Origin: Asterella californica
Lineage: Eukaryota; Streptophyta; Marchantiopsida; Marchantiales; Aytoniaceae
Assembly: GCA_036924285.1 (NCBI GenBank)
Contig: JAYKYS010000002.1
Location: forward strand, 37,742,501-37,806,500
DNA length: 64,000 nucleotides
Reading direction: 5' to 3'
In this document: positions 51,229-60,969 of the stretch, piece by piece
Position numbering within the stretch: the first letter of the stretch is position 1
Layout of the letters: each line of letters starts with the position of its first letter
Made by a program: the position numbers and the translations under genes
The notes under the pieces: model-generated
Databases searched by the model: none
What the model saw: the letters and a program-made list of their open reading frames with translations, nothing else
What the model was told of the DNA's origin: nothing

Positions 51229-53373
51229 ATGGGGAAGTTACCAGTGTTTCATGGGAAGGACAATGAAGATGTAGAACCATTTGTACGAGATTTCAAAAGG
51301 GGTTGCATCGGAAACAACGTGAGAAGGAAGGAAGAATGGGTGTTGTTACTGCCAGAGTTTTTAGAAAATTTTGCTCTTACGTGGTATGAAGACCGAGTGA
51401 AGAGCCAGACACCTGGTGCAGTTGAGGACACATGGGAGACGTTGAGTAATGCACTCATCAAAGAATTTCTTCCAGAAGAGAGTTATGAGAAGCTCATGGT
51501 GGAGCTTACTCATTTGAAGCAACGGGACGACGAGAAAATTCGACAATATGCCGAAAGGGTGGATAAGTTGGAGCAACGGTTTTGGACGGTCCTACGGAAG
51601 AGTGGAGACAATGTGGAGTTAACGATGGCGGGGATTGGAGCAGTGCTGACCAAGAACTTGGTGGGAGGGTTGAGACCTTCAATTCGAACCCAAGTGAGGT
51701 ACGAGAAGCCAGCAACCAAAGCGGAGACCATCAAGATTACGACAAATATGGAAGAGAGTTTGGATGAAAGAGATATCATCCAACCTCATCATGCTGCTCT
51801 GGTGTCGACTCCGACTCTTGGTGTAGCCACAACGATCGCACCTGCACCATCACAATTGGTGATTACTTCAACGTCAGCTCCTACTCCAACGATGGTGCCA
51901 AGACCATTTGTCTCAACAACGATGTCTACTGCCACCTCTGATTTTCATGCCGAGCTGAAGAGCATCACCGACACTCTTGCGGATCTCAAGATAAATGTGG
52001 TGCAGTTACGAGAATGGAGAAACAAAGGTGGAGGAGGAGGTCAAAGAGGTTACGACAACAATCCCAACCGAGGAAATCAAGGTAACTTTGGAGGCAACCA
52101 AGGTAAGTTTGGAGGAATCACTTGTTGGACGTGTGGAGGTTCTCATTTCCAGCGAAATTGTCCTAACAACGGAGCAAGAGGTGCCGAAGCTGTCAGAATG
52201 AATGTGGGTGGAGGAAATCCATCACAAGGACGAGACAAAGGGGTGGCTACTATCGATGTCGTGCGAGATCCCATCTACGAGAAAGGAGAGAGTTCAAACT
52301 CTTCTCATGCACCGGTGGAGCTTTTAGCTCAAGAAAGGAAAAGAACTCGATTTTCTGATGAACCGGTTTTCATGGAGGAGTCAACAAGTAGAAGTACTCG
52401 TTCGAGTTATGTTTCGAGTACACCAAGGGAGCCAAGAAGGAAGCTGGGGATGGCGGATTTCACCATTTCATCTTCCCAAGCGAGATATGATGTGGTTGAA
52501 GATGTGGGTGTTCAGAAAGCTAACATCATTGTTGGACAACTGATCGCACTTAATCCCAGCTTACGAAGGGAACTTAGAGGAGGATTGAGTTCTAAGAGAA
52601 GCAAGAAGAAGAAATCCAAGAGCAAGACATCAAAGTCTGTGGGAGTTGGTGTGGTGGATGTGCATGCTTCAGAGGTATGCACTAGGGCTTCAAAGATTGA
52701 AGTCCGGTTGAATGGTCACTACGTCTCTGACGTATTGGTGGATGGAGGGTCGGCTGTAAACGTCATATCGGAGAGGTTGATGAAGAAGTTGGGGATGGAA
52801 CCAACTCGCCCGGCTAGCATTGTCGTGGAGATGGCTAACAAGCAACGGGTAAGACCTCTTGGTGTGTTAGAGAAGGTGGTCGTGTCTGTGATGGGAGTTC
52901 AAACATTGATGTCCTTTCAAGTGTTAAAGAATTCTAGTGATGATTTGCTCTTAGGTAGGCCTTGGTTGAGAGCTGTGCGCACCACTGATAGGTGGCACAA
53001 GGGATACTTACGGATTGGGCCTAGAGATCATAGAGTGATAATTCCTCTCTCGGGTGTTGGAGTTGTGACTTCTGACTCTGATAGACCCACTAGTGACTAC
53101 TGGGAATCTGATACAGAGGACGATCAGAGTGTCTCAGAAGTAGATACCGGAGATTCTTACGATCAAGAATCCTCGTCTGAGGACGAAGGATTTGGTCGAG
53201 ATGAATCATTACATCAGCTTAGTGCTATTGACTTGTTGTCTCGACCAGCAGTGGAGAAAGATCCTGACAAAGAAGAGTTGAGTGAGGCAAAGATTATGAG
53301 AAGACTCTCTACCCTGAAGTTTGATATCAATGTCACTCAAGAAGAGAAAAGTAGATTCCTAGATATATTTTGA
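51229..53373 (+). CDS. gag: Element C Gag-protease polyprotein
   Basis: 714 residues from ATG 51229. The capsid domain spans about 1-185 (FHGKDNEDVEPFVRDFKRG, FALTWYEDRV, EESYEKLMVELTHLKQ). A Thr/Pro/Ser-rich linker and Gly/Asn-rich part follow, then a knuckle CWTCGGSHFQRNC (about 298-310). The protease has VLVDGGSAVNVIS (about 501-513) and LLLGRPWLRAV. An acidic Ser/Asp-rich linker leads toward RT. The frame ends at TGA 53371-53373, where the minus copy has CGA, so this stop is a later C-to-T change. Confidence 0.9.
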   Translation: MGKLPVFHGKDNEDVEPFVRDFKRGCIGNNVRRKEEWVLLLPEFLENFALTWYEDRVKSQTPGAVEDTWETLSNALIKEFLPEESYEKLMVELTHLKQRDDEKIRQYAERVDKLEQRFWTVLRKSGDNVELTMAGIGAVLTKNLVGGLRPSIRTQVRYEKPATKAETIKITTNMEESLDERDIIQPHHAALVSTPTLGVATTIAPAPSQLVITSTSAPTPTMVPRPFVSTTMSTATSDFHAELKSITDTLADLKINVVQLREWRNKGGGGGQRGYDNNPNRGNQGNFGGNQGKFGGITCWTCGGSHFQRNCPNNGARGAEAVRMNVGGGNPSQGRDKGVATIDVVRDPIYEKGESSNSSHAPVELLAQERKRTRFSDEPVFMEESTSRSTRSSYVSSTPREPRRKLGMADFTISSSQARYDVVEDVGVQKANIIVGQLIALNPSLRRELRGGLSSKRSKKKKSKSKTSKSVGVGVVDVHASEVCTRASKIEVRLNGHYVSDVLVDGGSAVNVISERLMKKLGMEPTRPASIVVEMANKQRVRPLGVLEKVVVSVMGVQTLMSFQVLKNSSDDLLLGRPWLRAVRTTDRWHKGYLRIGPRDHRVIIPLSGVGVVTSDSDRPTSDYWESDTEDDQSVSEVDTGDSYDQESSSEDEGFGRDESLHQLSAIDLLSRPAVEKDPDKEELSEAKIMRRLSTLKFDINVTQEEKSRFLDIF

Positions 53374-54402
53374 AAATATATCCATGTGTTTGCTTTCAGC
53401 TACAAGGATTTGAAGGAGTTGACTCTCGAGACTCATCGAATCGAATTGGAGGAGAACACAAGATCAGTTCGACAGAAGCAGAGAAGGGTCAATCCTACAA
53501 CAGCGATGATGGTCAAGGAGGAGATAGACAAGTTGAGGGAGGCGAGTTTCATCTACGAGGTGGAGAACTCAGAATGGATTTCACCCATTGTGATTGTCAA
53601 GAAGAAGAATGGTAAGCTGCGAGTGTGCATAGACTATAAGAAGCTGAATGCAGTTACCAAGAAGGATTATTATCCACTACCATTTATAGATGAGATTTTG
53701 AAGGAAGTTGCTGGTCATGAGTGGTACAGCTTTGGTGATGGTTATAGTGGATACAACCAGATCAAGATAGCACAGGAGTACCAGCAGTTGACTACTTTCA
53801 CTACTCCTTGGGGAACATTTGCATTTCGAGTGATGCCATTCGGACTGTGTAATGCTCCGGCCACGTTTCAGAGTTTCATGAACAAGGTGTTCGAACCATT
53901 CATAGGAAAGTTTGTTCGTGATTTCATTGATGATTTCTGTGTGTACGGAAGAAAGGAGGACCACTTTGATCATGTGATCAAAGTTCTGCAGCGGTTGGAG
54001 CAAGCTAACGCTTCTCTGAATCCAGAGAAGTGCATCTTTGGCTGCGAAGAATGTCTACTGTTAGGGCACATCATTTCCAAGAATGAGATTGCGGTAGATC
54101 CTGAGAAGGTGAAGGAGATTGTGGATCTTCCATTTCCGATCAACTTGACAAAGTTGAGGCAGTTTCTTGGCATGGTTGGATATTATCGTAGGTTTATCTT
54201 TTCCTTCTCAAACAAAGCAATAGCTTTGACTATGTACATGAAGAAGGGAGTTGATTTTGACTTGATAGTGCATGATCAGAAGCCAAAGGAGGCATTTGAG
54301 GAGCTGAAAAAGGCATTGGTGATAGCTCCTATACTTGCTAAACATTTAGTGGAGTGGAGTGGAGTAAAGCATTTATTCTGTATACGGATGCCTCCAATGT
54401 AG
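53374..54402 (+). pseudogene. pol: Element C reverse transcriptase
   Basis: RT is complete: [50 protein letters not shown] and the catalytic FIDDFCVYG near 53920. FLGMVGYYRRFIFSFS follows in the connection. The FIDDF.VYG wording is typical of Athila/Tat clades. The frame breaks near 54345-54365, where GTGGA-type units are repeated (a likely slippage duplication). RNase H continues in another frame. Confidence 0.93.
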
Positions 54403-55219
54403 CTATCGGGTGTACATTAAGTCAGTTAGATGGAGATGGGCATGATCATCCTATAGCTTATGCTAGTAGGCAGATGGTGCTAGCGGAGAAGAATTACTCC
54501 ATGACTGAACGAGAAGGATTAGCAGTGATCTTCGGATTGAAGAAATTTCGACACTACTTGCTAGGAGGAAAATTTTCCATAGTCACAGATCACAAGGCTT
54601 TAAAGTATATCTTTAATAAGCCTAATGCCGAAGGTCGTATTGCTCGTTGAAGATCCTTCTAACAAAATACGACTACGTGATCGAAGATAGACCAAGGAAA
54701 AAGCATGCGAATGCTGATATTTTGTCGAGGGCTTATGATGATGAGGGAGAAGAACCGTTTGATGATTCATTTCCAGACGAGCATCTGATGACCATCACAA
54801 GCATTGAGGAGATATCGGACGAGTACAAGGAAATCCGGAGTTTCCTTGCAGATGGCTCTTTTCCAGAAGGTATGCATACCCGAGAACGTAACGCGTTGAT
54901 CAAGAGATGCAAACCTTACACCATGGTGGAGGGAATTCTACTTCATCAAGGAGTAGATGGCTTACTAAGGAGAGCAGTTGGTCAGAAGGAGGCGTTCAAG
55001 CTGATGCACGAGTTTCACGATGGCACTGTTTGCGGAGATCACTTTGTTGGTAAGATAACAGCTTTCAAGATTTTGGATGCGGGTTATCACTGGAGAGGGA
55101 TTTTCAAGGAGTGTTTAGACTATTGCAAAACTTGCGACATATGTCAAGCATTTGCTCTGAAGTCTAGTAGAACACCTCCGTTAAGATCAATTCCAATATT
55201 AGGACCATTTGAGAAGTGA
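54354..55219 (+). pseudogene. Element C RNase H and integrase N-terminus
   Basis: RNase H motifs are AFILYTDASNVAIGC, HPIAYASRQM, REGLAVIFGLKKF and VTDHKALKYIF. A one-base loss near 54648 (at the expected RWK) shifts the frame. The next frame holds HANADILSRAYD, then an integrase zinc region (EFHDGTVCGDHFVGK ... CKTCDICQ). It ends at TGA 55217-55219 in place of a Trp codon (EK.GIDFVGP). Confidence 0.92.
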
Positions 55220-56125
55220 GGTATTGACTTTGTAGGTCCTCTTAATAAGACACCTCGAGGCAATAGATACATTGTAGTCGCCACTGACTATTGTACGAAG
55301 TGGGTAGAGGCTAGACCTTTGAGAGAGACCAATGAAACAGAAGTCGGTAGATTCTTATGAGAGAGGATCATCACAAGATTTGGATGTCCGTTAGAGTTGA
55401 TCTCGGATAGAGGAGGAGAGTTTGTAAGGAACATGAGTACTGCTATGCTACAACACTTTTCTATCAAGGCACGAGTAACGACCTCATACAAACCAAATGC
55501 CAATGGTCTTGCGGAGAAGACCAATCTTACACTTTGTATGATGCTCGTCAAAGATACTGGTGTTGAGACTGCGAAACATACTTGGGATAAGAGACTACAT
55601 GCCATCTTATGGGAGTACCGAACGACAACAAAGACTTCTACTGGGTACTCTCCATTTCGACTGGTTTATGGAGTGGAGTCCAAATTGCCGATCCAATTCG
55701 AATTGGATACTTTTCAAACCATTCAACGAAAGTTGAAGAGGTCGAGGGGAAAAGACGTGGTCAAGTCAAGAAGGGAGCAACTCATGGAGTTGGAAGAGAC
55801 CCGAGCGGTAGCAATGATCCGGATGGAAGGAGCTCAAGTGTATCAAAAGAAGAGTTACGAAAAACGGTTGGGCAAGAGGGAGGTAAAGCCTTTTCAAATA
55901 GGAGATTGGGTAATGTTGTATGATGCTATCAGATTCAAGAGTGCTAGGAAGAAGTTTCTTCCGAGATATTTTGGTCCTTTTGTTGTAGATAAGGTGTGGA
56001 GCAACTTCACATATGACCTTCAGGAGCTGGGAGGAAGGAGATTCGATCGGGTAAATCATGACAAGTTGAAGTTGTTTCATCAACGAAAGTTTTCTCTTCA
56101 CTCCGAGGACGGAGCGAAAATTTAG
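55220..56125 (+). pseudogene. Element C integrase core and C-terminus
   Basis: The core has Asp in GIDFVGPL and a second Asp in ISDRGGEFV. Glu lies in NGLAEKTN, where Lys replaces the usual Arg next to it. A stop near 55358 interrupts the first core part (GRFL.ERIITRFG). From 55397 the frame is open to 56125 and ends with a C-terminal module, PRYFGPFVVDKVWSNFTYDL. No chromodomain is present. The tail stops 13 bases before the LTR, over the polypurine tract. Confidence 0.92.
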
Positions 56126-56126
56126 T

Positions 56127-56138
56127 CCGGGGGTAAAA
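56127..56138 (+). promoter_or_regulatory. Polypurine tract of element C
   Basis: CCGGGGGTAAAA directly precedes the 3' LTR (TGTAACG at 56139). Confidence 0.85.
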
Positions 56139-57070
56139 TGTAACGACCTATGTTACACATAGGAAGTTTGTCTATTAGTAAGGTGTTTAGTTATAACTAA
56201 GTGTTGAGAATGTTTATTTGCTGCCTAAGTACTTTAAGGAGGTATCAAGTTAGTCATGACTAGCTAAAAGTTAGTTATGGTTAAACTTAACTGTATTTTT
56301 GGCAGAATTCAGATATTTGCTAAAGAGTGAGCATTACTATCTTGTCATCTTGTCTAAAAGGTAAAAAGGAGGTGGAAAGTATCCCTTATCTCCTTTTTGA
56401 CTTGATATTAGTGGTTGGATTAAAGTTGTGGACTTTGTGGGCATTAAAAACAAGAAGAGATTCCACATGTTTCCTTTTTAGTGGATCCTAGTGTAGAGGG
56501 GGGTGGAAATTCGAGATTCCTTGAGAATATTCTAGAATCCTTCTAGAAGTTGTTGATTTTGAAGGAATAAGCCCATGTGATTAATGCTTTTACCTTAAGT
56601 AATATCTTAATAAAACCCGGTAAAAGTAGTTACGGCTGAGTTACCAGAGGGTACCAAAGTAAAAACCTAGAATGTATAAATAGAGGAGTAGAGAAGAGCT
56701 CCTCATCCTTGTTTTCACATCGTCGTAATGACAACTTGAGTAATATAGAGAGTGTGAGATATTTTTAGCATGTGAGAACTTGAGAGACGTCGTTAGAATG
56801 GAGGATTTTAGTTGATGAGTTTAAGGAGATTTTTAGTTGATAAGTTTGTGGGTGTATGAATGAGTGAACTTAGCATTTTTCCTTTCAAGATTCATGGTGT
56901 GCTTCCATCAAAGCCATCAACTAAAAATCTCCTTAAACTCAGCCTATCTCTCACTCAGAGGTGACCCCTGAGTGAGAGACAGGCCCGACATGTTGCAGAT
57001 TCGTGGATGACGATCGTGGAGATTGAGAGATCGGGGGGTAGTTGATCGATAGGACCGCGGAGGGTTTACA
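56139..57070 (+). repeat. Element C 3' LTR (copy C5), with 38-bp inverted insert
   Basis: 932 bp, TGTAACGACC...GGGTTTACA. It lacks the 22-bp segment between CCCATGTG repeats that C4 has. It carries an extra 38 bp at 56920-56957, made of inverted copies of neighbouring LTR sequence. It is followed by GACC and the E2 gene. Confidence 0.93.
56675..56683 (+). promoter_or_regulatory. TATA box of C LTR copy C5
   Basis: TATAAATAG at the conserved place. In a 3' LTR it could drive outward transcription into E2. Confidence 0.5.
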
Positions 57071-58251
57071 GACCGAGGCCACACCCTTCCTCAAGGAGTT
57101 GGGTCTCGATTTCTTCCTATGGGATTGAAACCTCGCAGACCAAGGACTTCTGGAGGAGGTATGGGCAGCGTTACCACCCCGCAACCGTTATGAGGCAGGA
57201 GTAGCTCGAGGAAGACCATCTTTCTGGTCTGAAGATTGGTGGCACAGGGCCTTCCACAGACCAAAATCCGAGGACCGAGGGTATTGGCTCGAGAAGAAGA
57301 TCTTGCCCAGGATCGTGAGTGAGTGGCATGTGCCCGGAAGCACAACTTGCCTCTTCTTGGAGGACAGGCAGGGGAGGAATGGATGGAAGATCGAATCTTA
57401 TCGGGAGCCGAAGAAGCGACTTCTGGCGAAGCTGTTTCTGCATCTCTTTCCCAAGGGGAAAGCGCAGAAGACAAGGTACCTGGGAGATCAAGACGTGGAG
57501 TTCCTGGAAGCAGTGTGGGATGAAGGAGTGTCCGTCAACTGGGGCTCATTCTTCCACATTTATGTACAGACGGAGCTAGCGTACTTAGGTACCCCGGCAG
57601 GAGGACACTTGACACCTTTTCTCTGTTACTTGTACGTAGCCATGGGGGATCTCAGGGGATCAGTTGGCGAAATATGGACCAACAGGGCAACAGGAGGCGA
57701 AGGAAGAGACCTCGAAAGAAGATGACCGAGCAGCAGCCGCAACTCCCCCTCCCACTCTGATGCCGCAGTTGAGGCCCGGCTCTCATCAGAAGACGCTTCT
57801 GGTGCGAGAAGACGAGTCTAGTGGGTCGGAAGACGCCACGCCTCCGAGGAAGATGGGTCCTAGAAGTGTACCTAGGAAGACCACCTCCCTCATTCATTCG
57901 GGATCGGAGTCTGACTCACCGGAGGAGTCCTTAAGCACCCGAGCTGAGCAGAAGACCGCTTCTGTCACACCAAGGAGTCTTCCGAAGACTCCAGAAGACA
58001 AGGGAAGGAGAGATACTCCTACTGCGATGCGGGGAAGCGCAATGAAGAGGACCGCTTCTGCCATGGGGAGGGATCTTCCACCCCGGAAGATGAGAAGAGT
58101 AGCTTCTTCTCGTGCGCAGAAGATGAAGACCATAGTGGTGGAAGAGGCCTCCTTGTCTCTGGAAGACCAGGTAGAGACCTCCGACCAAGTCGTGAAGATG
58201 AGCCTGTCTTCCGCAGGAAGACGACTGGAGGAGTTCAGTGCCTTCTTCTGA
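57071..58251 (+). pseudogene. E2 gene, N-terminal domain and linker
   Basis: It continues the 41698-41745 start: FLKELGLDFFLWD, then a TGA at about 57126 where E1 has Trp. Next come GYWLEKKILPRIVSEW, CLFLEDRQGRNGW, RYLGDQDVEFLEAV, LTPFLCYLYVAMGDL. A frameshift lies near 57650. The next frame (57664-58251) is a Ser/Pro/Arg linker with repeated SEDATPPRK and RRVASSRAQK motifs. It ends at TGA 58249-58251, where E1 has His. The role is unknown; it may be a gag-like structural protein. Confidence 0.75.
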
Positions 58252-58318
58252 TCCGAGATCCAGCCCACTATGGAGTTTCTGGAGAAGAGAGCGAAGGCTC
58301 AGGAGAGGCCTTTACAGC

Positions 58319-58379
58319 CTTCTTCTGGTCTTCTTCCTGTCTGCGCACCTTGCTGCGACAGGAAGAAGACCAGAAGAAG
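58319..58379. repeat. Perfect 23-bp inverted repeat, 15-nt loop, in E2 gene
   Basis: The left arm 58319-58341 is the exact reverse complement of 58357-58379 (GACAGGAAGAAGACCAGAAG...). E1 has only the right-arm sequence here, and its left side is unrelated. The left arm therefore seems to be a templated copy that replaced about ten bases and shifted the frame. Confidence 0.85.
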
Positions 58380-59357
58380 ATAGAGGTGCTGGAAGCTAGT
58401 CTCCGTACCACGGAGAAGCTCGCAGCGAAGTACAAGGCGGAAGCAGCCGCTTCTGCCAAGGAGCTGATGCAGCTTCGGAAGAGCAACCAGGAGTTGCAGG
58501 CGCGTGTACAGCAGCGCGACCAAGAGGTTCTTCGAGTGCGGAGGAAGATCATCGCCCTCGCAGAAGAGAGGACAACATGGATGATGCAGCGGGAAGCCGC
58601 AGAAGCGCGAGTTACAGCTGAGAAGACACAGCGGGAAGCAGCGGAAGCTCGTGCGCAGGAGATGCTAGCACAGTCGGTGGAAGCGCTTCGGAAGAAGTTC
58701 AACTTCACCGCGGGTAGGAAGTTGCTTACCTTGGCTAGAGGATGGGACAGTGAATCCAAGACGATGTTGGTGGAATGCCGAGAGAGCATGTTCAGGTATT
58801 TGGATCGGCAGATAGAGGGAATGAAGACACTCTATGATCTTCCCTCGCTTCCGACACTCGCAACTGCAACTTCTCAAGCTCCAGCACCATCTACTGGATC
58901 CGAATTGGAGAAGGAGGAGTTCGACCTCGCTGTGCACTTGGTGGTGACAGCGTTGGAAGCCGAGAAGACTCCGGAAGACGCCCCGGAAGACAAGATGTCT
59001 TCTGGAAGACAAGAAGACAAGCCGTCTTCCCAGATATTTTGCGTGGAGGAAGCGACTTCCCCGGATCCTTATGAGGTCGCCATGGTCCATAGGACCGAGC
59101 TAATGCTCCAGAAGAGCGAGGAAGCACCGGTCGACTCCGCTTCCCAGAAGACGCTTCCGTCTTCCAAAGCCGAAGCCGAAGCCGAAGCCGAGGAAGAAGC
59201 AGCAGCAGCGACAGCAGGGCCAGTGAAGAACGATGAGGAGGAAGCCACCTCAGTGACACCCGAGGTAACTGCAGGGCTTTCTAGCTTATCAGAAGCCGCG
59301 TTAGGAGCTTCGATAGGAGTAGATCAGATAGAGGTTGCCTCCGAGCAATCAGAGTAG
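58350..59357 (+). CDS. E2 gene, C-terminal coiled-coil part
   Basis: An open stretch of 335 codons in the frame after the hairpin; no true start is implied. Heptad-like helices rich in Glu, Ala, Arg and Gln run from about 5 to 125 (SLRTTEKLAAKYKAEAAASA, EELMQLRKSNQELQARV-type segments). A short conserved globular part follows (ALRKKFNFTAGRKLL, CRESMFRYLDRQIEGMKTLY). An acidic Ser/Glu-rich tail ends in AEAEAEAEEEAAAATAGP and SEQSE. E1 shows the same order. The coiled coil may serve self-assembly, as in gag proteins; this is inference. Confidence 0.7.
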   Translation: MLRQEEDQKKIEVLEASLRTTEKLAAKYKAEAAASAKELMQLRKSNQELQARVQQRDQEVLRVRRKIIALAEERTTWMMQREAAEARVTAEKTQREAAEARAQEMLAQSVEALRKKFNFTAGRKLLTLARGWDSESKTMLVECRESMFRYLDRQIEGMKTLYDLPSLPTLATATSQAPAPSTGSELEKEEFDLAVHLVVTALEAEKTPEDAPEDKMSSGRQEDKPSSQIFCVEEATSPDPYEVAMVHRTELMLQKSEEAPVDSASQKTLPSSKAEAEAEAEEEAAAATAGPVKNDEEEATSVTPEVTAGLSSLSEAALGASIGVDQIEVASEQSE

Positions 59358-59518
59358 ATAGTAACCGAAGTTGACATCTCCAAATTTAGTAGGACTCGAA
59401 CATACTATCTTAAGGGTGGCAGTTTTTCAGTGTAAAATTAGTTAGGATACCATGTGCCAGCATAGGTAGCGTAGGAGCAACAAGGTGGGTGGCTAACTAG
59501 GAAGGGGAACCGCTTGCA
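59358..59518 (+). other. E2 3' untranslated region with purine tract
   Basis: It aligns with 21297-21460. It ends in AACTAGGAAGGGGAACC and GCTTGCATG, then the terminal repeat begins. This is the expected position of the polypurine tract. Confidence 0.7.
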
Positions 59519-60969
59519 TGTGGGGTGGCAGCCTTCTGACAGCGCCCATCTCTCCCTGGTGGTCGTCTTCTTTGTTTCTCATGGTAGTGGCATAAGTAGG
59601 ATCGAAGAGTAGGAAATTGAGCACACATCTACACATTGTACGGTGCAGAGAGTTCTACACACACAGACATTTTACAGTGTAGACTCAGAGCACATTGAGC
59701 ACATGATGTACAGTGCACACTACACCCGTCGTGGGAAACATACGAATAGTCTAGGAATACACAGGAGGGTCTGCATGCTCGTATCAGCAGTGGTTCGAAG
59801 ATGTAGATAGAGGTAGTGGACAGTTTAGGAACAGAGAACGGCATCCTCGTGCAGTCTTGTTGTCTAGACTGGTGTGTCGAGGAGTAGGCGTAGAAAGTAG
59901 AGAGAGTGAGCTTCCTAATGCCAATGTGACTTCTTCTCGGGGAATGGATTGTTGATTTGAGTGCAGAAGCTTAATCCGTGTCTTTTGGGTGGTGGGTTTC
60001 TTTGAATTCGCTCCCAATTGTGCATGGGATGTGTTCTTCTTGAGTGGCGGTGGCTGTCAGCAGTTGTGGAATTGCATGCTTGGCTCGTCCAGTGGAGCAC
60101 TTAGGATCCGCGTACGGACAGTCTTATGGATAAGAGATCCCAGAAGACAGAGTAGTCGGAGCAGCGAAGAGAAGAAGAAAGAAGCCTTCTTCCCGCAACA
60201 GAAGACGACATCCTCAAGTAGAAGACGGTGTAACGGTACTCACGTTTGTTGTCTTCCTCCCCAAACTATTACAAGCAGGGATGGCTTGTTAGTCAGGATC
60301 CGGACTAGAAGCCTGTCGGAATCTTAATTTCTCCTTTTCATCTTGTTTTTTCTTGTTTGGACTTTCTCTTCTTCCCCATCTTCTCTCATCTTCCCCATCT
60401 TCTTACCTTCTTCTAGTGAGCTTCCGAGACTTCTATTGAGCTTCCGTGAAGGTGAATGTCGTTGTAGTGCTGCAGGAAGATCATTTCCGTAGATAGAAGC
60501 CTGGGAAGGCTACAGGGGGCATACTTTATGTGATTAATCTAACCCGTTGGAATGTGAGTGTGAGAGTAAGGTGTAACAGCCGTGCTAGTCGAATTCTGCG
60601 AAGGAGGACAGTCTTCTAGAGGTGTGAGAAGTCGAGTTGAAACCCCAGAAGCCGAGAATTGCTTCGGGAAGACGGTAATGAGAAGACCGGAAGAAGTGAC
60701 CTGGAAGCAGGAAGAGCGTCTTCTCGAGCTTCTCTGTGAATAGATGTGTGATATTTTAGTTAGTAGTTGTTTGTTTAGTTCCAGAGCACCTTTTGGAGTG
60801 TCTGGAAGAAGCGTGGTTTTGTGAGAAGACGAGATTCCTAGGCAAAACCCGTGTGTTTGTGTGTTTGAACAGATCTTAGAACTTAGAGCAGCGTTACTTG
60901 TGCAAATCCTCTGTGAGAACGATATCTTGTATACTAAATGAGCAAAAAGAGTAATCTTGCGACACTACA
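59519..60969 (+). repeat. E2 right terminal sequence, unlike its 5' LTR
   Basis: About 1.45 kb from TGTGGGGTGG to CACTACA, bounded by the purine tract and the TSD CTTCT. It does not align by eye with the type 1 E LTR. It shares the frequent GAAGAC/CTTCC words. Likely a second LTR type of the E family. Open frames inside (59629-60327) show no recognised protein. Confidence 0.72.

Larger units (their letters stand above)
41746..57070 (+). mobile_element. Element C, full-length plus copy in E2
   Basis: Two LTRs (41746-42659 and 56139-57070) enclose PBS, leader, ORF1, ORF2, gag-protease, RT, RNase H and integrase. Element I is inserted in the leader (42826-49336). RT and PBS features place it near Athila/Tat. 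At least five coding lesions make it inactive. Removing it rejoins the E2 gene as it appears in E1. Confidence 0.94.
39733..60969 (+). mobile_element. Element E2, pol-less retroelement with unlike terminal repeats
   Basis: Inserted in G with a perfect 5-bp TSD CTTCT (39728-39732 and 60970-60974). The left end is the type 1 E LTR (TGTGGTGCCC...). The right end (59519-60969) starts TGTGGGGTGG, ends CACTACA, and does not align with the left LTR. Between them are a leader and one gene, split by a C element (41746-57070). There is no RT or integrase. Confidence 0.85.

Noticed and set aside
59629..60327. Open frames of 61-112 codons in the right end of E2
   Set aside because: No homology by eye, no conserved start, and they lie in a terminal repeat.
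39733..60969. E2 considered as a DNA transposon with TGTGGTG/CACTACA ends
   Set aside because: The inverted ends match for only about seven bases with one mismatch. A purine tract precedes the right end, and E1 has two alike LTRs, so an LTR element fits better.
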